Assembly (NCBI RefSeq): GCF_000720185.1
Contig: NZ_JOIY01000019.1
Location: 61,797-125,796 of the forward strand
From: Streptomyces sp. NRRL S-340
GTDB taxonomy: Bacteria; Actinomycetota; Actinomycetes; Streptomycetales; Streptomycetaceae
DNA: 64,000 nt
Direction: 5' to 3'
Positions 8,422 through 17,489 of this stretch are shown in pieces. Both the position numbers and the translations under genes were made by a program. How positions within the stretch are numbered: position 1 is the first letter of the stretch; each line of letters opens with the position of its first letter. The notes below the pieces were generated by a model that was given only the letters and a program-made list of their open reading frames with translations, ran no database searches and was not told the DNA's origin.

Positions 8422-10719
8422 TCAGTCTCCCGGCGGCTGCGACTGGGCGCGGCTCACGTCGTAGACGCCCGGGACGTTGCGCATCGCCCGCATGAGGGCG
8501 GGCAGACGCGCGGCGTCGGGGAGCTGCAGGGTGTACGTGTGGTGGACGCGCTGCTGGGCAGGCGGGGCCACCGTGGCCGAGACGATCTCGACGCCTTCGA
8601 GGGCGATGGCCTCGGTCAGATCGGCGAGCAGGTGCGGGCGGCCGAACGATTCGGCGAGCAGGGTCACGCGGCAGGCGGCGGTGTCGCCCCAGCGCACGCC
8701 GATCTCCGCGCGCCCCGCGCTCTTCATCCGCGCGACCGTGGCGCATTCCACGCGGTGCACCGTCACCGCGCCCCCGCGCACGGCGAAGGCGGTGATCCGG
8801 TCGGGCGGCACGGGCGTACAGCAGCCGGCGAGCCGTACGGGGGCGCGGGGCAGGTCGGCGACGACCACGGTGGCCGTGCCGGGGCGCTCCTCCCGTGCGG
8901 ACGGCGCGGCTCCGCCGGCCCCAGCGGCCGACCCGGGCCCACCGGTCGTCTGTCCGGGGCGGTCGGCCCCGCCGGGAGGGAGCGCGCCCGGTCCGTTCAC
9001 CCCGGTGAGCCCGTCGGGGCCCCCTGGGGTGTCCGCCGCTCCCGGGGAGGCGTCCTCGCGGGTCCCGGGGGTGCCGTCCGGGTCGTCGGCCGGGACGGGA
9101 TGCGCCGCGAGCCACCGCTGGATGGCGATGCGGGCGGCGGGGGTGTGGGCGTGCTCCAGCCACTCACGGGAGGGCTCGGAAGCGGGGTCCTGGCCCATCA
9201 GGAGCTGGACGGTGTCGCCGTCCTGGAGGACGGTGCTCAGCCTGGCCAGTCGCCCGTTGACGCGGGCGCCGATGCACGCGTGCGCGTCCTCGCCGTACTG
9301 GGCGTAGGCGGCGTCGATACAGCTGGCGCCAGCGGGGAGGCCGAGTGTGCCGCCGTCGGGGCGGAAGACGGTGATCTCGCGGTCCTGGGCCAGGTCCTCG
9401 CGGAGCGTGGACCAGAAGGTGTCCGGGTCGGGGGCCGCCTGCTGCCAGTCGAGCAGCCGGGAGAGCCAGCCGGGGCGCGTCGGGTCGACGCGCTCGCCGT
9501 CGCCCGTCGGCTGGTCCTCCGCGGGCGGCGCGTACGGGTTGCCGAGCGCGACGACCCCGGCCTCGGCGGTCTTGTGCATCTGGTGCGTGCGGATGAGGAC
9601 TTCGACGACCTGGCCGTCCGTGGCCGCCCGCTCGGTTCCGTCCGGGCGGGACGGCGGGAGGGCGACGGCGGTGTGCAGCGACTGGTACAGGTTGAACTTG
9701 GGTACGGCGATGAAGTCCTTGAACTCGGCGACGACCGGTGTCATACAGGTGTGCAGTTCGCCGAGGACGGCGTAGCAGTCGGCGTCCTCGTTCACCAGGA
9801 CGAGCAGCCGGCCGAAGTCACAGCCGCGCAGCCGGCCGCGTTTGCGGGCCACGCGGTGCAGGGAGACGAAGTGCCGTGGCCGGACCAGGACTTCCGCGGT
9901 GATGCCGGCCTCGCGCAGCACGCCCCGGACCTGCTCGGCCACCTCGGTGAGCGGGTCGTGCGGACGGCTCGCGTTCTCCGCGATCAGTTCGCGGGTGTGC
10001 GCGTACTCCTCGGGGTGGAGGATGGCGAAGACCAGGTCCTCGAGTTCCGTCTTGAGCGCCTGCACACCGAGCCGTTCGGCGAGCGGGATGAGCACGTCCC
10101 TGGTCACCTTGGCGATGCGGGCCTGTTTCTCGGGACGCATGACGCCGAGGGTGCGCATGTTGTGCAGCCGGTCGGCGAGTTTGATCGACATCACGCGGAC
10201 GTCGTTGCCGGTGGCGACGAGCATCTTGCGGAAGGTCTCGGGTTCGGCCGCGGCGCCGTAGTCGACCTTCTCCAGTTTGGTGACGCCGTCGACGAGGTAG
10301 CGGACCTCCGCGCCGAACTGGTCGCCGACCTGGTCGAGCGTCACGTCGGTGTCCTCGACCGTGTCGTGCAGCAGGGAGGCCGTCAACGTGGTCGTCTCGG
10401 CGCCGAGTTCGGCGAGGATGAGGGTGACGGCGAGCGGGTGCGTGATGTAGGGCTCGCCGCTCTTGCGCATCTGGCCGCGGTGCGAGGACTCGGCCAGCAG
10501 GTAGGCGTGGCGCAGGGGTTCGAGGTCGGCGTCGGGGAAGTGGGCGCGGTGTGCCTCGGCGACGTGCCCGATGGCGTCCGGGAGGCGGTCGCGGGCGGTG
10601 GGGCCGAGCAGGGCGGCCCGGCCCAGTCGGCGCAGGTCGATCCGCGGGCGGGCCCGCCTCCGGGGCGCCGACGGCGCCACCGGGCCCGGGGCCGCAGGGT
10701 TTGTGGCATCCGCACTCAT
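8422..10719 (-). CDS. rshA: RelA/SpoT-family (p)ppGpp hydrolase/synthetase RshA
   Basis: A 765-residue RSH protein, the second Streptomyces RelA/SpoT homologue (RshA). Order: a basic N-terminus; an HD hydrolase domain with SLLHDTVEDT (His118-Asp119) and KLADRLHNMRT; a synthetase domain (NEDADCYAVLGELH, EFKDFIAVPKFNLYQSLHT); a TGS domain (ITVFRPDGGTLGLPAGAS); a Gly/Pro-rich insertion; and a C-terminal ACT domain. Hydrolase residues look complete. The synthetase signatures are altered: EFKDFIA replaces the usual RFKDYIA, and EVLIRT replaces EVQIRT. The ATG at 10719 sits five bases after GGAGG; an in-frame GTG six bases earlier falls inside that ribosome site. The role is control of the stringent-response alarmone in the cytoplasm. 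Confidence 0.92.
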   Translation of the reverse strand: MSADATNPAAPGPVAPSAPRRRARPRIDLRRLGRAALLGPTARDRLPDAIGHVAEAHRAHFPDADLEPLRHAYLLAESSHRGQMRKSGEPYITHPLAVTLILAELGAETTTLTASLLHDTVEDTDVTLDQVGDQFGAEVRYLVDGVTKLEKVDYGAAAEPETFRKMLVATGNDVRVMSIKLADRLHNMRTLGVMRPEKQARIAKVTRDVLIPLAERLGVQALKTELEDLVFAILHPEEYAHTRELIAENASRPHDPLTEVAEQVRGVLREAGITAEVLVRPRHFVSLHRVARKRGRLRGCDFGRLLVLVNEDADCYAVLGELHTCMTPVVAEFKDFIAVPKFNLYQSLHTAVALPPSRPDGTERAATDGQVVEVLIRTHQMHKTAEAGVVALGNPYAPPAEDQPTGDGERVDPTRPGWLSRLLDWQQAAPDPDTFWSTLREDLAQDREITVFRPDGGTLGLPAGASCIDAAYAQYGEDAHACIGARVNGRLARLSTVLQDGDTVQLLMGQDPASEPSREWLEHAHTPAARIAIQRWLAAHPVPADDPDGTPGTREDASPGAADTPGGPDGLTGVNGPGALPPGGADRPGQTTGGPGSAAGAGGAAPSAREERPGTATVVVADLPRAPVRLAGCCTPVPPDRITAFAVRGGAVTVHRVECATVARMKSAGRAEIGVRWGDTAACRVTLLAESFGRPHLLADLTEAIALEGVEIVSATVAPPAQQRVHHTYTLQLPDAARLPALMRAMRNVPGVYDVSRAQSQPPGD

Positions 10720-11020
10720 GGGCACCTCCGGCTGCGTGGACCGGCGGACGGGATGCCCCAGGGCGTACGCGGCTCAGGGGTTGGCGTCGGACCCCCCGTC
10801 CGGGCCGGTGCTTGATGCTATCGAGCCCAGCACCCTCAGCCGACCGCCTCTCGGAGAGCGTGAAACGGATCACCCATTCGAGCGACGGCCCGAGAGGTTT
10901 ACGGTTTTCGGTCAGGTGACAAGCGGGCACCCGTGGATTTCCCCCGAGGCCCGCCCCCGCCGCCTGGGTCCTGCCCGGCGAGGCGGGCTCCGGCCCTGCG
11001 ATGTCCGGCCGGGTCCCGGT
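10720..11020. other. Spacer carrying the rshA promoter region
   Basis: About 300 bases between the dapF stop and the rshA start hold no gene. Short GC stems (for example 10949-10955 with 10982-10988) could end dapF transcription. The lower-GC stretch near 10895-10920 is the likeliest rshA promoter zone, but no consensus element is clear. Confidence 0.4.
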
Positions 11021-11890
11021 TCAGCCGACCGCTGTTTCCAGCCATTCCGTGTCGATCTCGCCCTCGGCCACGATCACGGCGGGGCCGGTCATCTCGATCT
11101 CGCCGTCCGGCCGCTCGGTGATGACCAGGGTGCCGCCGGGCACGTCGACCCGGTACGTCACCGGCGTGCCCGCGGCGGCGGGGTCGGCGCCGTCGCGGCG
11201 GGCGGCGGCCACGGCGACGGCACACGCGCCGGTGCCGCAGGAGCGGGTCTCGCCGGAACCGCGCTCGTGCACGCGCATCGCGACGTGGCGGGGGCCGCGG
11301 TCGACGACGAACTCGACGTTGACCCCGTCCGGGTAGGCGGCGGCCGGGCGGAACGGCGGCGGGGAGAGCAGGTCGCCGGCGTCCGCGAGGTCGTCGACGA
11401 AGGCGACCGCGTGCGGATTGCCCATGTTGACGTTGCGCGCGGTCCACTCTCGCTCGCCGACGCTCACGGTGACGTCGCCCTCGGGGAGCCGGGCCCTGCC
11501 CATGCCCACCGTGATGTCACCGTCCTTGGCGATGTGCACCGTCTTCACGCCCCCGCGGGTGGCGAGGGCGAGGTCGCCCTCCGTCGCGTGCCCGGCGTAC
11601 TGCAGGTAGCGCGCGAACACGCGTACGCCGTTGCCGCACATCTCCGCGACGGAACCGTCGCCGTTGCGGTAGTCCATGAACCACTCCGCCTCGGCCGCCA
11701 TCTCCCGGGCCTCCGGGTGCGCGGCGGCGCGCACGACGTGCAGCACGCCGTCGCCGCCGATGCCCGCGCGGCGGTCGCAGAGGGCGGCGACGGCGGCCGG
11801 GGACAGCTCCACGGCGTTCTCCGGGTCGGGGATGATCACGAAGTCGTTCTCCGTGCCGTGTCCCTTGAGAAAGGCGATGCGGGTGCTCAT
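11021..11890 (-). CDS. dapF: Diaminopimelate epimerase
   Basis: A 289-residue DapF, which interconverts LL- and meso-2,6-diaminopimelate using a two-cysteine acid/base pair, for lysine synthesis. Streptomyces walls use the LL form. Both catalytic cysteines are visible: Cys85 in EMCGNGVRVFARY and Cys218 in ETRSCGTGACAVAVAA. The substrate-binding segment GNPHAVAFVDD is also intact. The start MSTRIAFLKGHGTENDF matches the family N-terminus, although the upstream GAGG is very close to the ATG. It lies between a membrane protein gene and rshA on the same strand, in the conserved miaA-dapF-rshA-hflX actinomycete order. Confidence 0.96.
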   Translation of the reverse strand: MSTRIAFLKGHGTENDFVIIPDPENAVELSPAAVAALCDRRAGIGGDGVLHVVRAAAHPEAREMAAEAEWFMDYRNGDGSVAEMCGNGVRVFARYLQYAGHATEGDLALATRGGVKTVHIAKDGDITVGMGRARLPEGDVTVSVGEREWTARNVNMGNPHAVAFVDDLADAGDLLSPPPFRPAAAYPDGVNVEFVVDRGPRHVAMRVHERGSGETRSCGTGACAVAVAAARRDGADPAAAGTPVTYRVDVPGGTLVITERPDGEIEMTGPAVIVAEGEIDTEWLETAVG

Positions 11891-12068
11891 GCCTCGATCG
11901 TACGGGGTGGGTACGACGATCCCGCGATCACGGCCGCCGGCCCGGCCTTCTCACCGGCGGGGGACACGGAGACCGGCGCGGAAGGCCCTGGACCGGTCGG
12001 GGAGGCCCCTGGCGGAGCGGCGGCGGCTGACGGGGAGGCGCGGCGGGGCGCGGCGGGGCGGAGAGTGC

Positions 12069-12614
12069 TCAGCGCAGGCCCGCGACGCGCCACACCGCCA
12101 GGGTGACGACCACGGCGACCAGCAGGACGTACACGCCGATCATGCCCCAGGCGGGCCGCCGGCCGGTGTCGCGCGGCGACAGCCCCGGCCAGGTGTACCC
12201 GACGCGGCGGGCGGCCATCGTGCCCCAGCCTGCCGCGCAGAGGCAGATCAGCAGCCCCAGCATGGCGATCATCGCGCCGCTGTCGCCGTCGAAGGCCAGC
12301 GGGAAGGCGAACATCAGCGAGCCGACGGCCGCCAGGCCCACGATGGGCGCGAGCTGCCAGATGCGCAGCCGCCGCTGCGGACGCAGCTCGACCTCGACCT
12401 CGGGTCCGGCGAACATCTCCTCGGGCTCCGGACCGTCGTCCGTGACACCGCCCTGCGTCTCGTCCGGGCCGTCGGGGCTCAGCGAGTCCTCGTCCTGGTC
12501 GTCACCGGCGCGTTCCACGGTGATGCGCTCGGTGCCTCGCGCGGTGACGCGCTCGGTGTCCGCAGCGGTGATGCGCTCCGTGCTCTGTGCGGTGTCGCGA
12601 GGGCCGGCCTCCAT
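12069..12614 (-). CDS. Conserved integral membrane protein of unknown function
   Basis: A 181-residue protein with an acidic, Thr/Glu-rich N-terminal cytoplasmic region (about residues 1-75) that contains repeated ERIT/ERVT units, then three hydrophobic segments: LAPIVGLAAVGSLMFAFPLA, AMIAMLGLLICLCAAGWGTM and MIGVYVLLVAVVVTLAVW. I do not recognise a catalytic motif. It sits between miaA and dapF on the same strand. Start choice: a GGGAGG site is followed both by GTG at 12620 and by the ATG at 12614; I take the ATG. A longer frame to 12716 has no support. Confidence is high that it is a gene, low for any function. Confidence 0.75.
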   Translation of the reverse strand: MEAGPRDTAQSTERITAADTERVTARGTERITVERAGDDQDEDSLSPDGPDETQGGVTDDGPEPEEMFAGPEVEVELRPQRRLRIWQLAPIVGLAAVGSLMFAFPLAFDGDSGAMIAMLGLLICLCAAGWGTMAARRVGYTWPGLSPRDTGRRPAWGMIGVYVLLVAVVVTLAVWRVAGLR

Positions 12615-12720
12615 CGCCACGCGCCCTCCCAACCAGGACTCATCTGTCGATCGAAGTCTGATGATGGCACGGCGCCGGAGGCCTGGATGACGGCCTGGGC
12701 TTCCCGATGCCATCACGTGA

Positions 12721-13659
12721 TCAGGCTGTAACCGGTCGTTCCACCAACGCCATGGCCAGGTGCGGAAGTTCCCGGAGATCGGTGGCTGCCCCGCTCAGCC
12801 AGTGCACGCGCGGGTCGCGCCGGAACCAGGAGTCCTGGCGGCGCGCGAAGCGTTTGGTGGCACGCACGGTCTCCGCGCGCGCCTCCTCCAGCGTGCACTC
12901 CCCCGCGAGTGCCGCGAGGACCTGCTGGTACCCGAGTGCGCGGGAGGCCGTGCGCCCCGCGCGCAGGCCCCGCGCCTCCAGCGCGCGGACCTCCTCCACG
13001 AGCCCGGCGTCCCACATGCGGTCGACCCGGCGCGTGATGCGCTCGTCCAGCTCGGGACGCGCCACGTCCACACCGATCTGCACGGTGTCGTAGACCGAGT
13101 CGTGACCCGGGAGGTTGGCCGTGAAGGGCCGGCCGGTGATCTCGATGACCTCCAGAGCGCGCACGATACGGCGTCCGTTGCTGGGCAGGATCGCGCGTGC
13201 GGCCTCCGGGTCGGCGGCGGCGAGCCGCGCGTGCAGGGCGCCCGAGCCGCGCAGCGTCAGCTCCTCCTCCAGCCGGGCCCGCACCTCGGGGTCGGTACCG
13301 GGGAACTGCAGGTTGTCGACGGCCCCGCGGACGTACAGCCCGGAGCCGCCGACCAGGATCGGCCAGCGCCCCTCGGCGAGCAGGGCGTCGATGTGTTGCC
13401 GGGCGAGCCGCTGGTACTCGGCGACGGAGGCCGTGACGCTCACGTCCCAGACGTCCAGGAGGTGGTGCGGTACGCCGCCGCGCTCCTCGGGCGTCAGCTT
13501 GGCGGTGCCGATGTCCATCCCTCGGTAGAGCTGCATGGAGTCGGCGTTGACGACCTCGCCGCCCAGGCGCTGGGCCAGGAACACGCCGAGATCGGACTTT
13601 CCGGCCGCGGTGGGGCCGACGACGGCGATGACGCGGGGGGCGGGGGGTGCGCTGCTCAC
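12721..13659 (-). CDS. miaA: tRNA dimethylallyltransferase
   Basis: A 312-residue MiaA, which transfers a dimethylallyl group from DMAPP to N6 of adenosine-37 in tRNAs reading UNN codons, making i6A. The P-loop GPTAAGKS is at residues 15-22, followed by the DMAPP/tRNA segment NADSMQLYRGMDIGTAKLT, then VGGSGLYVRG, and the C-terminal FARRQDSWFRRD region that contacts tRNA. The start is the GTG at 13659, giving the family length; the frame stays open to 13788 without a ribosome site. The partner enzyme MiaB, which thiomethylates i6A, is encoded 2.3 kb away on the same strand. Confidence 0.95.
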   Translation of the reverse strand: MSSAPPAPRVIAVVGPTAAGKSDLGVFLAQRLGGEVVNADSMQLYRGMDIGTAKLTPEERGGVPHHLLDVWDVSVTASVAEYQRLARQHIDALLAEGRWPILVGGSGLYVRGAVDNLQFPGTDPEVRARLEEELTLRGSGALHARLAAADPEAARAILPSNGRRIVRALEVIEITGRPFTANLPGHDSVYDTVQIGVDVARPELDERITRRVDRMWDAGLVEEVRALEARGLRAGRTASRALGYQQVLAALAGECTLEEARAETVRATKRFARRQDSWFRRDPRVHWLSGAATDLRELPHLAMALVERPVTA

Positions 13660-13842
13660 CGCACCAGTCTCGCAAACCTTCGGCGGGCTCCTCGAACGAG
13701 TTACGTGACGGCACGCGAACAGGGTCGTTGCCCGTTGCGAGGTTCCCGCGGCCGGATACCGGCGGGCGGTGGTTCGGGCGTCACGCACAGACGCACCGGG
13801 CTACGCGGGATGCCGCCCGCACGAGTAACGTATGGAGTTGAT

Positions 13843-14148
13843 ATGGGCGTTTTTGCAAGGATTTTCCGGAGGTCGAAGGCGACTGAGGAGGTGCCGGGCG
13901 CCGGGGAGCCGGCCGGCCCGGCGGCGAGCGGCGCGGCGGCGGCCGGGTCCGAGGCGGTCGGCGGTGCCGCGGCCGAGGGCGCCGCGGACGGTGCGGCGGA
14001 CGCGGTGAAGGCCGCGCGGACGCCCAACAGCGGCGACGACACGGCGGGCGCGCAGGAGGACAGCGCCGCCGAGGGCGTGGAGATCCCCAAGCAGCAGTCC
14101 GCCGACGAGGCGGCAGGGCACGGAGCCGGAGAGGGCGCCCGCAGGTAG
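13843..14148 (+). CDS. Small conserved protein with amphipathic N-terminus and disordered tail
   Basis: A 101-residue protein starting MGVFARIFRRSK, a short amphipathic or basic helix, followed by an Ala/Gly/Glu-rich region that looks disordered (for example GAAAEGAADGAADAVK). The ATG at 13843 has GGAG at 13834-13837 with good spacing. It is divergent from miaA and directly precedes an MT0933-like antitoxin gene, 24 bases away. I recognise no domain. The N-terminal helix could bind membrane, nucleic acid or a partner; that is speculation. Confidence 0.75.
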   Translation: MGVFARIFRRSKATEEVPGAGEPAGPAASGAAAAGSEAVGGAAAEGAADGAADAVKAARTPNSGDDTAGAQEDSAAEGVEIPKQQSADEAAGHGAGEGARR

Positions 14149-14172
14149 CTCTCCCGCCAGGGAAGGTGAACC

Positions 14173-14592
14173 ATGGGTCTGCTGGACAACATGAAGGCCA
14201 GGCTGGGCCCGGCCAGGGACAAGGTGTCGGACCTCGCACAGCGCCACGGGGGCTCGATCGAGCACGGGCTCGACAAGGCCGCGAGGATGGTCGACGAGAA
14301 GACCAAGGGCAAGTACAGCGACAAGATCCACGCGGGCACGGGCAAGGCCAAGGAGGCCGTGGACCGGCTCGCGCACCGGGACGGGGCGGCCCCGGGCGGG
14401 ACCGCCGGCGCACCTGCGGAGACTGCGCGGGGTGCGGCGCCGGGTGGCTCCGGTACGAGTGAGCCCGCCACGGGCGGTCCGGGCACGGGTGGCCCGGCCA
14501 CCGGCGGTCCGGGCACGGTCCCGGGCGGCGACGCCGGGCGTACGGCTCCGCCCCCGCAGGAACCTCCGCAGGGGCCGCCGCCCGTGTCATGA
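14173..14592 (+). CDS. MT0933-like (Rv0909-type) antitoxin-family protein
   Basis: A 139-residue protein whose first 65 residues match the MT0933-like antitoxin family: LLDNMKARLGPARDKVSDLA, then a Gly-rich turn, an amphipathic helix and KTKGKYSDKIHAGTGKAKEA. The C-terminal half is a low-complexity Gly/Pro/Thr tail with GGPGTGGPATGGPGT repeats. AAGGTGA precedes the ATG at the right spacing. No recognisable toxin (for example a polyketide-cyclase-like Rv0910 homologue) lies next to it; the only candidate partner is the small gene upstream. Its stop codon lies inside the first unit of a 20-base tandem repeat. Confidence 0.78.
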   Translation: MGLLDNMKARLGPARDKVSDLAQRHGGSIEHGLDKAARMVDEKTKGKYSDKIHAGTGKAKEAVDRLAHRDGAAPGGTAGAPAETARGAAPGGSGTSEPATGGPGTGGPATGGPGTVPGGDAGRTAPPPQEPPQGPPPVS

Positions 14593-14663
14593 GCGGCGCG
14601 GCCGTGCCATGAGCGGGGCACCCGTGTCATGAGCGGGACCTCCGGGGCATGAGCGGCGGAGGC
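14584..14663. repeat. Four 20-base tandem repeats with CATGAGCGG core
   Basis: The core CATGAGCGG recurs at 14588, 14608, 14628 and 14648, an exact 20-base period, with variable spacers between cores. The first unit contains the stop codon of the antitoxin gene. A large inverted repeat follows at once. Confidence 0.85.
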
Positions 14664-14714
14664 CGGCGGACGGCCGGGAGCAGGACCTGGTGTCCCGGCC
14701 GTCCGCCGGCCTCC
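14658..14714. terminator. Perfect 22-base-pair inverted repeat between convergent genes
   Basis: Arms 14658-14679 and 14693-14714 are perfectly complementary around a 13-base loop. The element lies between the antitoxin gene and the convergent dioxygenase-like gene, so a bidirectional terminator is the simplest reading. The stem is unusually long. Confidence 0.8.
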
Positions 14715-14800
14715 GTCCGTCGGTCTCCACCGGTCGTCCACCGTCCGCCGGCGACCCGGCGCGCGCCCTGAGCACCCCGCCGCTCGGGGCCCTCTCGGCG

Positions 14801-15514
14801 TCAGGACCAGGCGGCCACCAGGTAGCCCACGCCGTACGGCGCCTCGTCGTAGAGGAGCGCCCCAGAGAGGTGCGCGCCCTCGGCCGCGCCCGCGAGCACC
14901 TGCCACGGGGCCCGGCCCGACACCTTGAGTTCGTACGCCAGTTCCGCGTCGAGCGCGGTGAGGGCCGCCACGTCCGCGGCGCCGAGTGCCCGGGCGGCCT
15001 CGGTGTCGAAGGGCTCGGCCCGCTCGTCGAGGTATCCCGGCGCCTTCAGCGACCGGCAGGCGCTGCCGTCGCCCATCACCAGCATCGCCACCCGTTCCGG
15101 CCGTGCGGCGATGTCCCGGCCCGCCGCCACGCACCGGTCCGCCGCCAGGGGCTCACCGACGCCCAGCCCCTCGACGGGGGCGGCCGACCAGCCGGTCCGT
15201 TCGAGCAGCCACGCCGCGACGGCGAGCGAGGGCGGCAGCTCGCGCTCGGGCGCGCTGCCCGTGGCCGGGCCCAGCCGCACGTCCAGGTCCACGCCGAAGC
15301 CGCGGAACGACCCCCGGGCTCCCTGCGGGTGCGGGCCGCGCCCGGACTGCTCGGCGGGGCCGACGACCAGGAGCCGGTCCGGCCGGGCGGCGGCGAGCAC
15401 TCCCAGGGCGTCCGTGCACGCGGCGCGCGCGGCGTCCAGCTCGGGCGCGGCGCCCTGGGCGACCGCGGGCACGAGAAGGGGCGGGCAGGGACAGACTGCG
15501 GCGGCGACAAGCAT
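14801..15514 (-). CDS. Class III extradiol dioxygenase subunit B-like protein
   Basis: A 237-residue protein of the LigB/class III extradiol dioxygenase-like superfamily found across actinobacteria. It opens MLVAAAVCPCPPLLVP, a motif typical of the family, and carries LLVVGPAEQSGRG, MLVMGDGSACRSLKAPGYLDERAEPFD and a C-terminal substrate-loop region ending in DEAPYGVGYLVAAW. Classical His/Glu iron ligands are not clear to me, so dioxygenase activity is unproven. The ATG at 15514 fits the family N-terminus; an extension to 15658 lies in repeat-rich DNA. It sits just downstream of miaB on the same strand, as in many streptomycetes. Confidence 0.8.
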   Translation of the reverse strand: MLVAAAVCPCPPLLVPAVAQGAAPELDAARAACTDALGVLAAARPDRLLVVGPAEQSGRGPHPQGARGSFRGFGVDLDVRLGPATGSAPERELPPSLAVAAWLLERTGWSAAPVEGLGVGEPLAADRCVAAGRDIAARPERVAMLVMGDGSACRSLKAPGYLDERAEPFDTEAARALGAADVAALTALDAELAYELKVSGRAPWQVLAGAAEGAHLSGALLYDEAPYGVGYLVAAWS

Positions 15515-15968
15515 GATCGGCAGACTAGCCCGGAACGCCGGACGACGACGGGCCTCCCCCGCCGACCGGGCCGCCTCGCCCCCACGGCCCACCACTGGCT
15601 CGCCTCCGGGCCACGACCGGCCCGGGTCGGCCCCGCAACGGACTCGGATCCGGTCCACCGTTCACAGCCGACTCCGGACAACTCACGCCCGGCCACCGGC
15701 CCGCGTCCGGCCCACGGACAACTCACGCCCGGCCACCGGCTCACATCCGGCCCGTGACCACCTCGCGGCCGACCCACGAAGGACCGGCTCCCCGCTCACG
15801 GCCGCCCCGTGCCCATGGCCGGCCGCCCCGCACCCGCCTCCGGTCGGCCGCCCCCGCGCCGGCCGCCGGCGGAGCGGCGCCGGAAGCGGCCACGCGAGCG
15901 CCGTCCGCGAGCGCTGTCGGAGCCGTCCGCGACCGCAGCACGCTCCCGGTGGGCGGCACGAAGGCGGG
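15515..15968. other. 454-base gene-free spacer with 40-base-period direct repeat
   Basis: No supported gene lies between the miaB stop and the dioxygenase-like start. A 26-base sequence at 15675-15700 is repeated exactly at 15715-15740 (period 40). The rest is Pro/Ala/Arg-coding-like GC DNA open in several frames, without a ribosome site. Confidence 0.6.
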
Positions 15969-17489
15969 TCAGTCGCAGCCGCAGCCGCTGTTCGCCGCGA
16001 CCGGCAGCGGCTCCGGGACGCCGATCTTCGGCAGGCCCAGCATGACGCCGGCGGGCTTGGCCGCCTCGGCCGCGGTGCGCTTCTCCCAGGCGTCGCCCGC
16101 GCGGGTACGGCGCACCTCCAGCACCGGGCCCTCGGCGAGGAGGTGGTGCGGGGCGGCGTAGGTGACCTCGACGGTGACCACGTCGCCGGGGCGGACGTCC
16201 TGGTCGGGCTTGGTGAAGTGGACCAGGCGGTTGTCGGGGGCGCGGCCGGAGAGGCGGTGGGTGGCGCCGTCCTTGCGGCCCTCACCCTCGGCGACCATCA
16301 GCTCCAGCGTGCGGCCGACCTGCTTCTTGTTCTCGTCCCAGGAGATCTCCTCCTGGAGGGCGACGAGCCGCTCGTAGCGCGCCTGGACGACCTCCTTGGG
16401 GATCTGGTCGTCCATCTCGGCGGCCGGGGTGCCGGGCCGCTTGGAGTACTGGAAGGTGAACGCCTGCGCGAACCGCGCCTCGCGCACCACGTGCAGCGTC
16501 TGCTCGAAGTCCTCCTCGGTCTCGCCGGGGAAGCCCACGATGATGTCGGTGGTGATCGCGGCGTGCGGGATGGCGGCGCGCACCTTCTCGATGATCCCGA
16601 GGTAGCGCTCCTGGCGGTAGGAGCGGCGCATCGCCTTCAGGACCGTGTCGGAGCCGGACTGCAGGGGCATGTGCAGCTGCGGCATCACGTTCGGCGTCTC
16701 GGCCATGGCGGCGATCACGTCGTCGGTGAAGTCCCGCGGGTGCGGGGAGGTGAAGCGGACGCGCTCCAGGCCGTCGATCGTCCCGCAGGCGCGCAGCAGC
16801 TTGCTGAACGCCTCCCGGTCGCCGATGTCGGAGCCGTAGGCGTTGACGTTCTGGCCGAGCAGCGTGATCTCGGAGACACCCTCGCCGACCAGGGCCTCGA
16901 CCTCGGCGAGGATGTCGCCCGGACGGCGGTCCTTCTCCTTGCCGCGCAGCGCCGGGACGATGCAGAAGGTGCACGTGTTGTTGCAGCCGACCGAGATGGA
17001 CACCCAGGCCGCGTACGCGCTCTCGCGCCGCGTCGGCAGCGTGGAGGGGAACGCCTCCAGCGACTCGGCGATCTCGACCTGCGCCTCCTCCTGGACGCGG
17101 GCGCGCTCCAGCAGGACGGGCAGCTTGCCGATGTTGTGCGTGCCGAAGACGACGTCGACCCAGGGCGCCTTCTTGACGATGGTGTCGCGGTCCTTCTGGG
17201 CCAGGCAGCCGCCGACCGCGATCTGCATCCCGGGCCGCTTCGCCTTCTTCGGGGCGAGGTGGCCGAGGTTGCCGTAGAGCCGGTTGTCGGCGTTCTCCCG
17301 GACGGCGCAGGTGTTGAAGACGACGACGTCCGCGTCACCGTCGGAACCCTCCGGGGCCCGTACGTAACCCGCGTCCTCGAGCAGCCCGGCCAGCCGCTCG
17401 GAGTCGTGGACGTTCATCTGGCACCCGTAGGTGCGGATCTCGTAGCTGCGCGTGACGCCCACTTCTCGGCTCCGGTCGATGCTGCTCAT
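15969..17489 (-). CDS. miaB: tRNA-2-methylthio-N6-dimethylallyladenosine synthase MiaB
   Basis: A 506-residue radical-SAM methylthiotransferase that converts i6A37 to ms2i6A37 in tRNA. The N-terminal UPF0004 domain has the three cluster ligands Cys23 (YGCQMN), Cys61 (FNTCAVREN) and Cys95 (GGCLAQ). The radical-SAM domain has CNNTCTFC with Cys169, Cys173 and Cys176. A C-terminal TRAM domain precedes the tail SGCGCD, two extra cysteines at the very end. I start at the ATG at 17489; another in-frame ATG at 17495 is equally possible. It depends on MiaA (encoded at 12721-13659) to make its substrate. Confidence 0.95.
   Translation of the reverse strand: MSSIDRSREVGVTRSYEIRTYGCQMNVHDSERLAGLLEDAGYVRAPEGSDGDADVVVFNTCAVRENADNRLYGNLGHLAPKKAKRPGMQIAVGGCLAQKDRDTIVKKAPWVDVVFGTHNIGKLPVLLERARVQEEAQVEIAESLEAFPSTLPTRRESAYAAWVSISVGCNNTCTFCIVPALRGKEKDRRPGDILAEVEALVGEGVSEITLLGQNVNAYGSDIGDREAFSKLLRACGTIDGLERVRFTSPHPRDFTDDVIAAMAETPNVMPQLHMPLQSGSDTVLKAMRRSYRQERYLGIIEKVRAAIPHAAITTDIIVGFPGETEEDFEQTLHVVREARFAQAFTFQYSKRPGTPAAEMDDQIPKEVVQARYERLVALQEEISWDENKKQVGRTLELMVAEGEGRKDGATHRLSGRAPDNRLVHFTKPDQDVRPGDVVTVEVTYAAPHHLLAEGPVLEVRRTRAGDAWEKRTAAEAAKPAGVMLGLPKIGVPEPLPVAANSGCGCD

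Noticed and set aside
8539..10815. A 758-residue plus-strand frame opposite rshA
   Set aside because: Antisense shadow of a well-conserved RSH protein.
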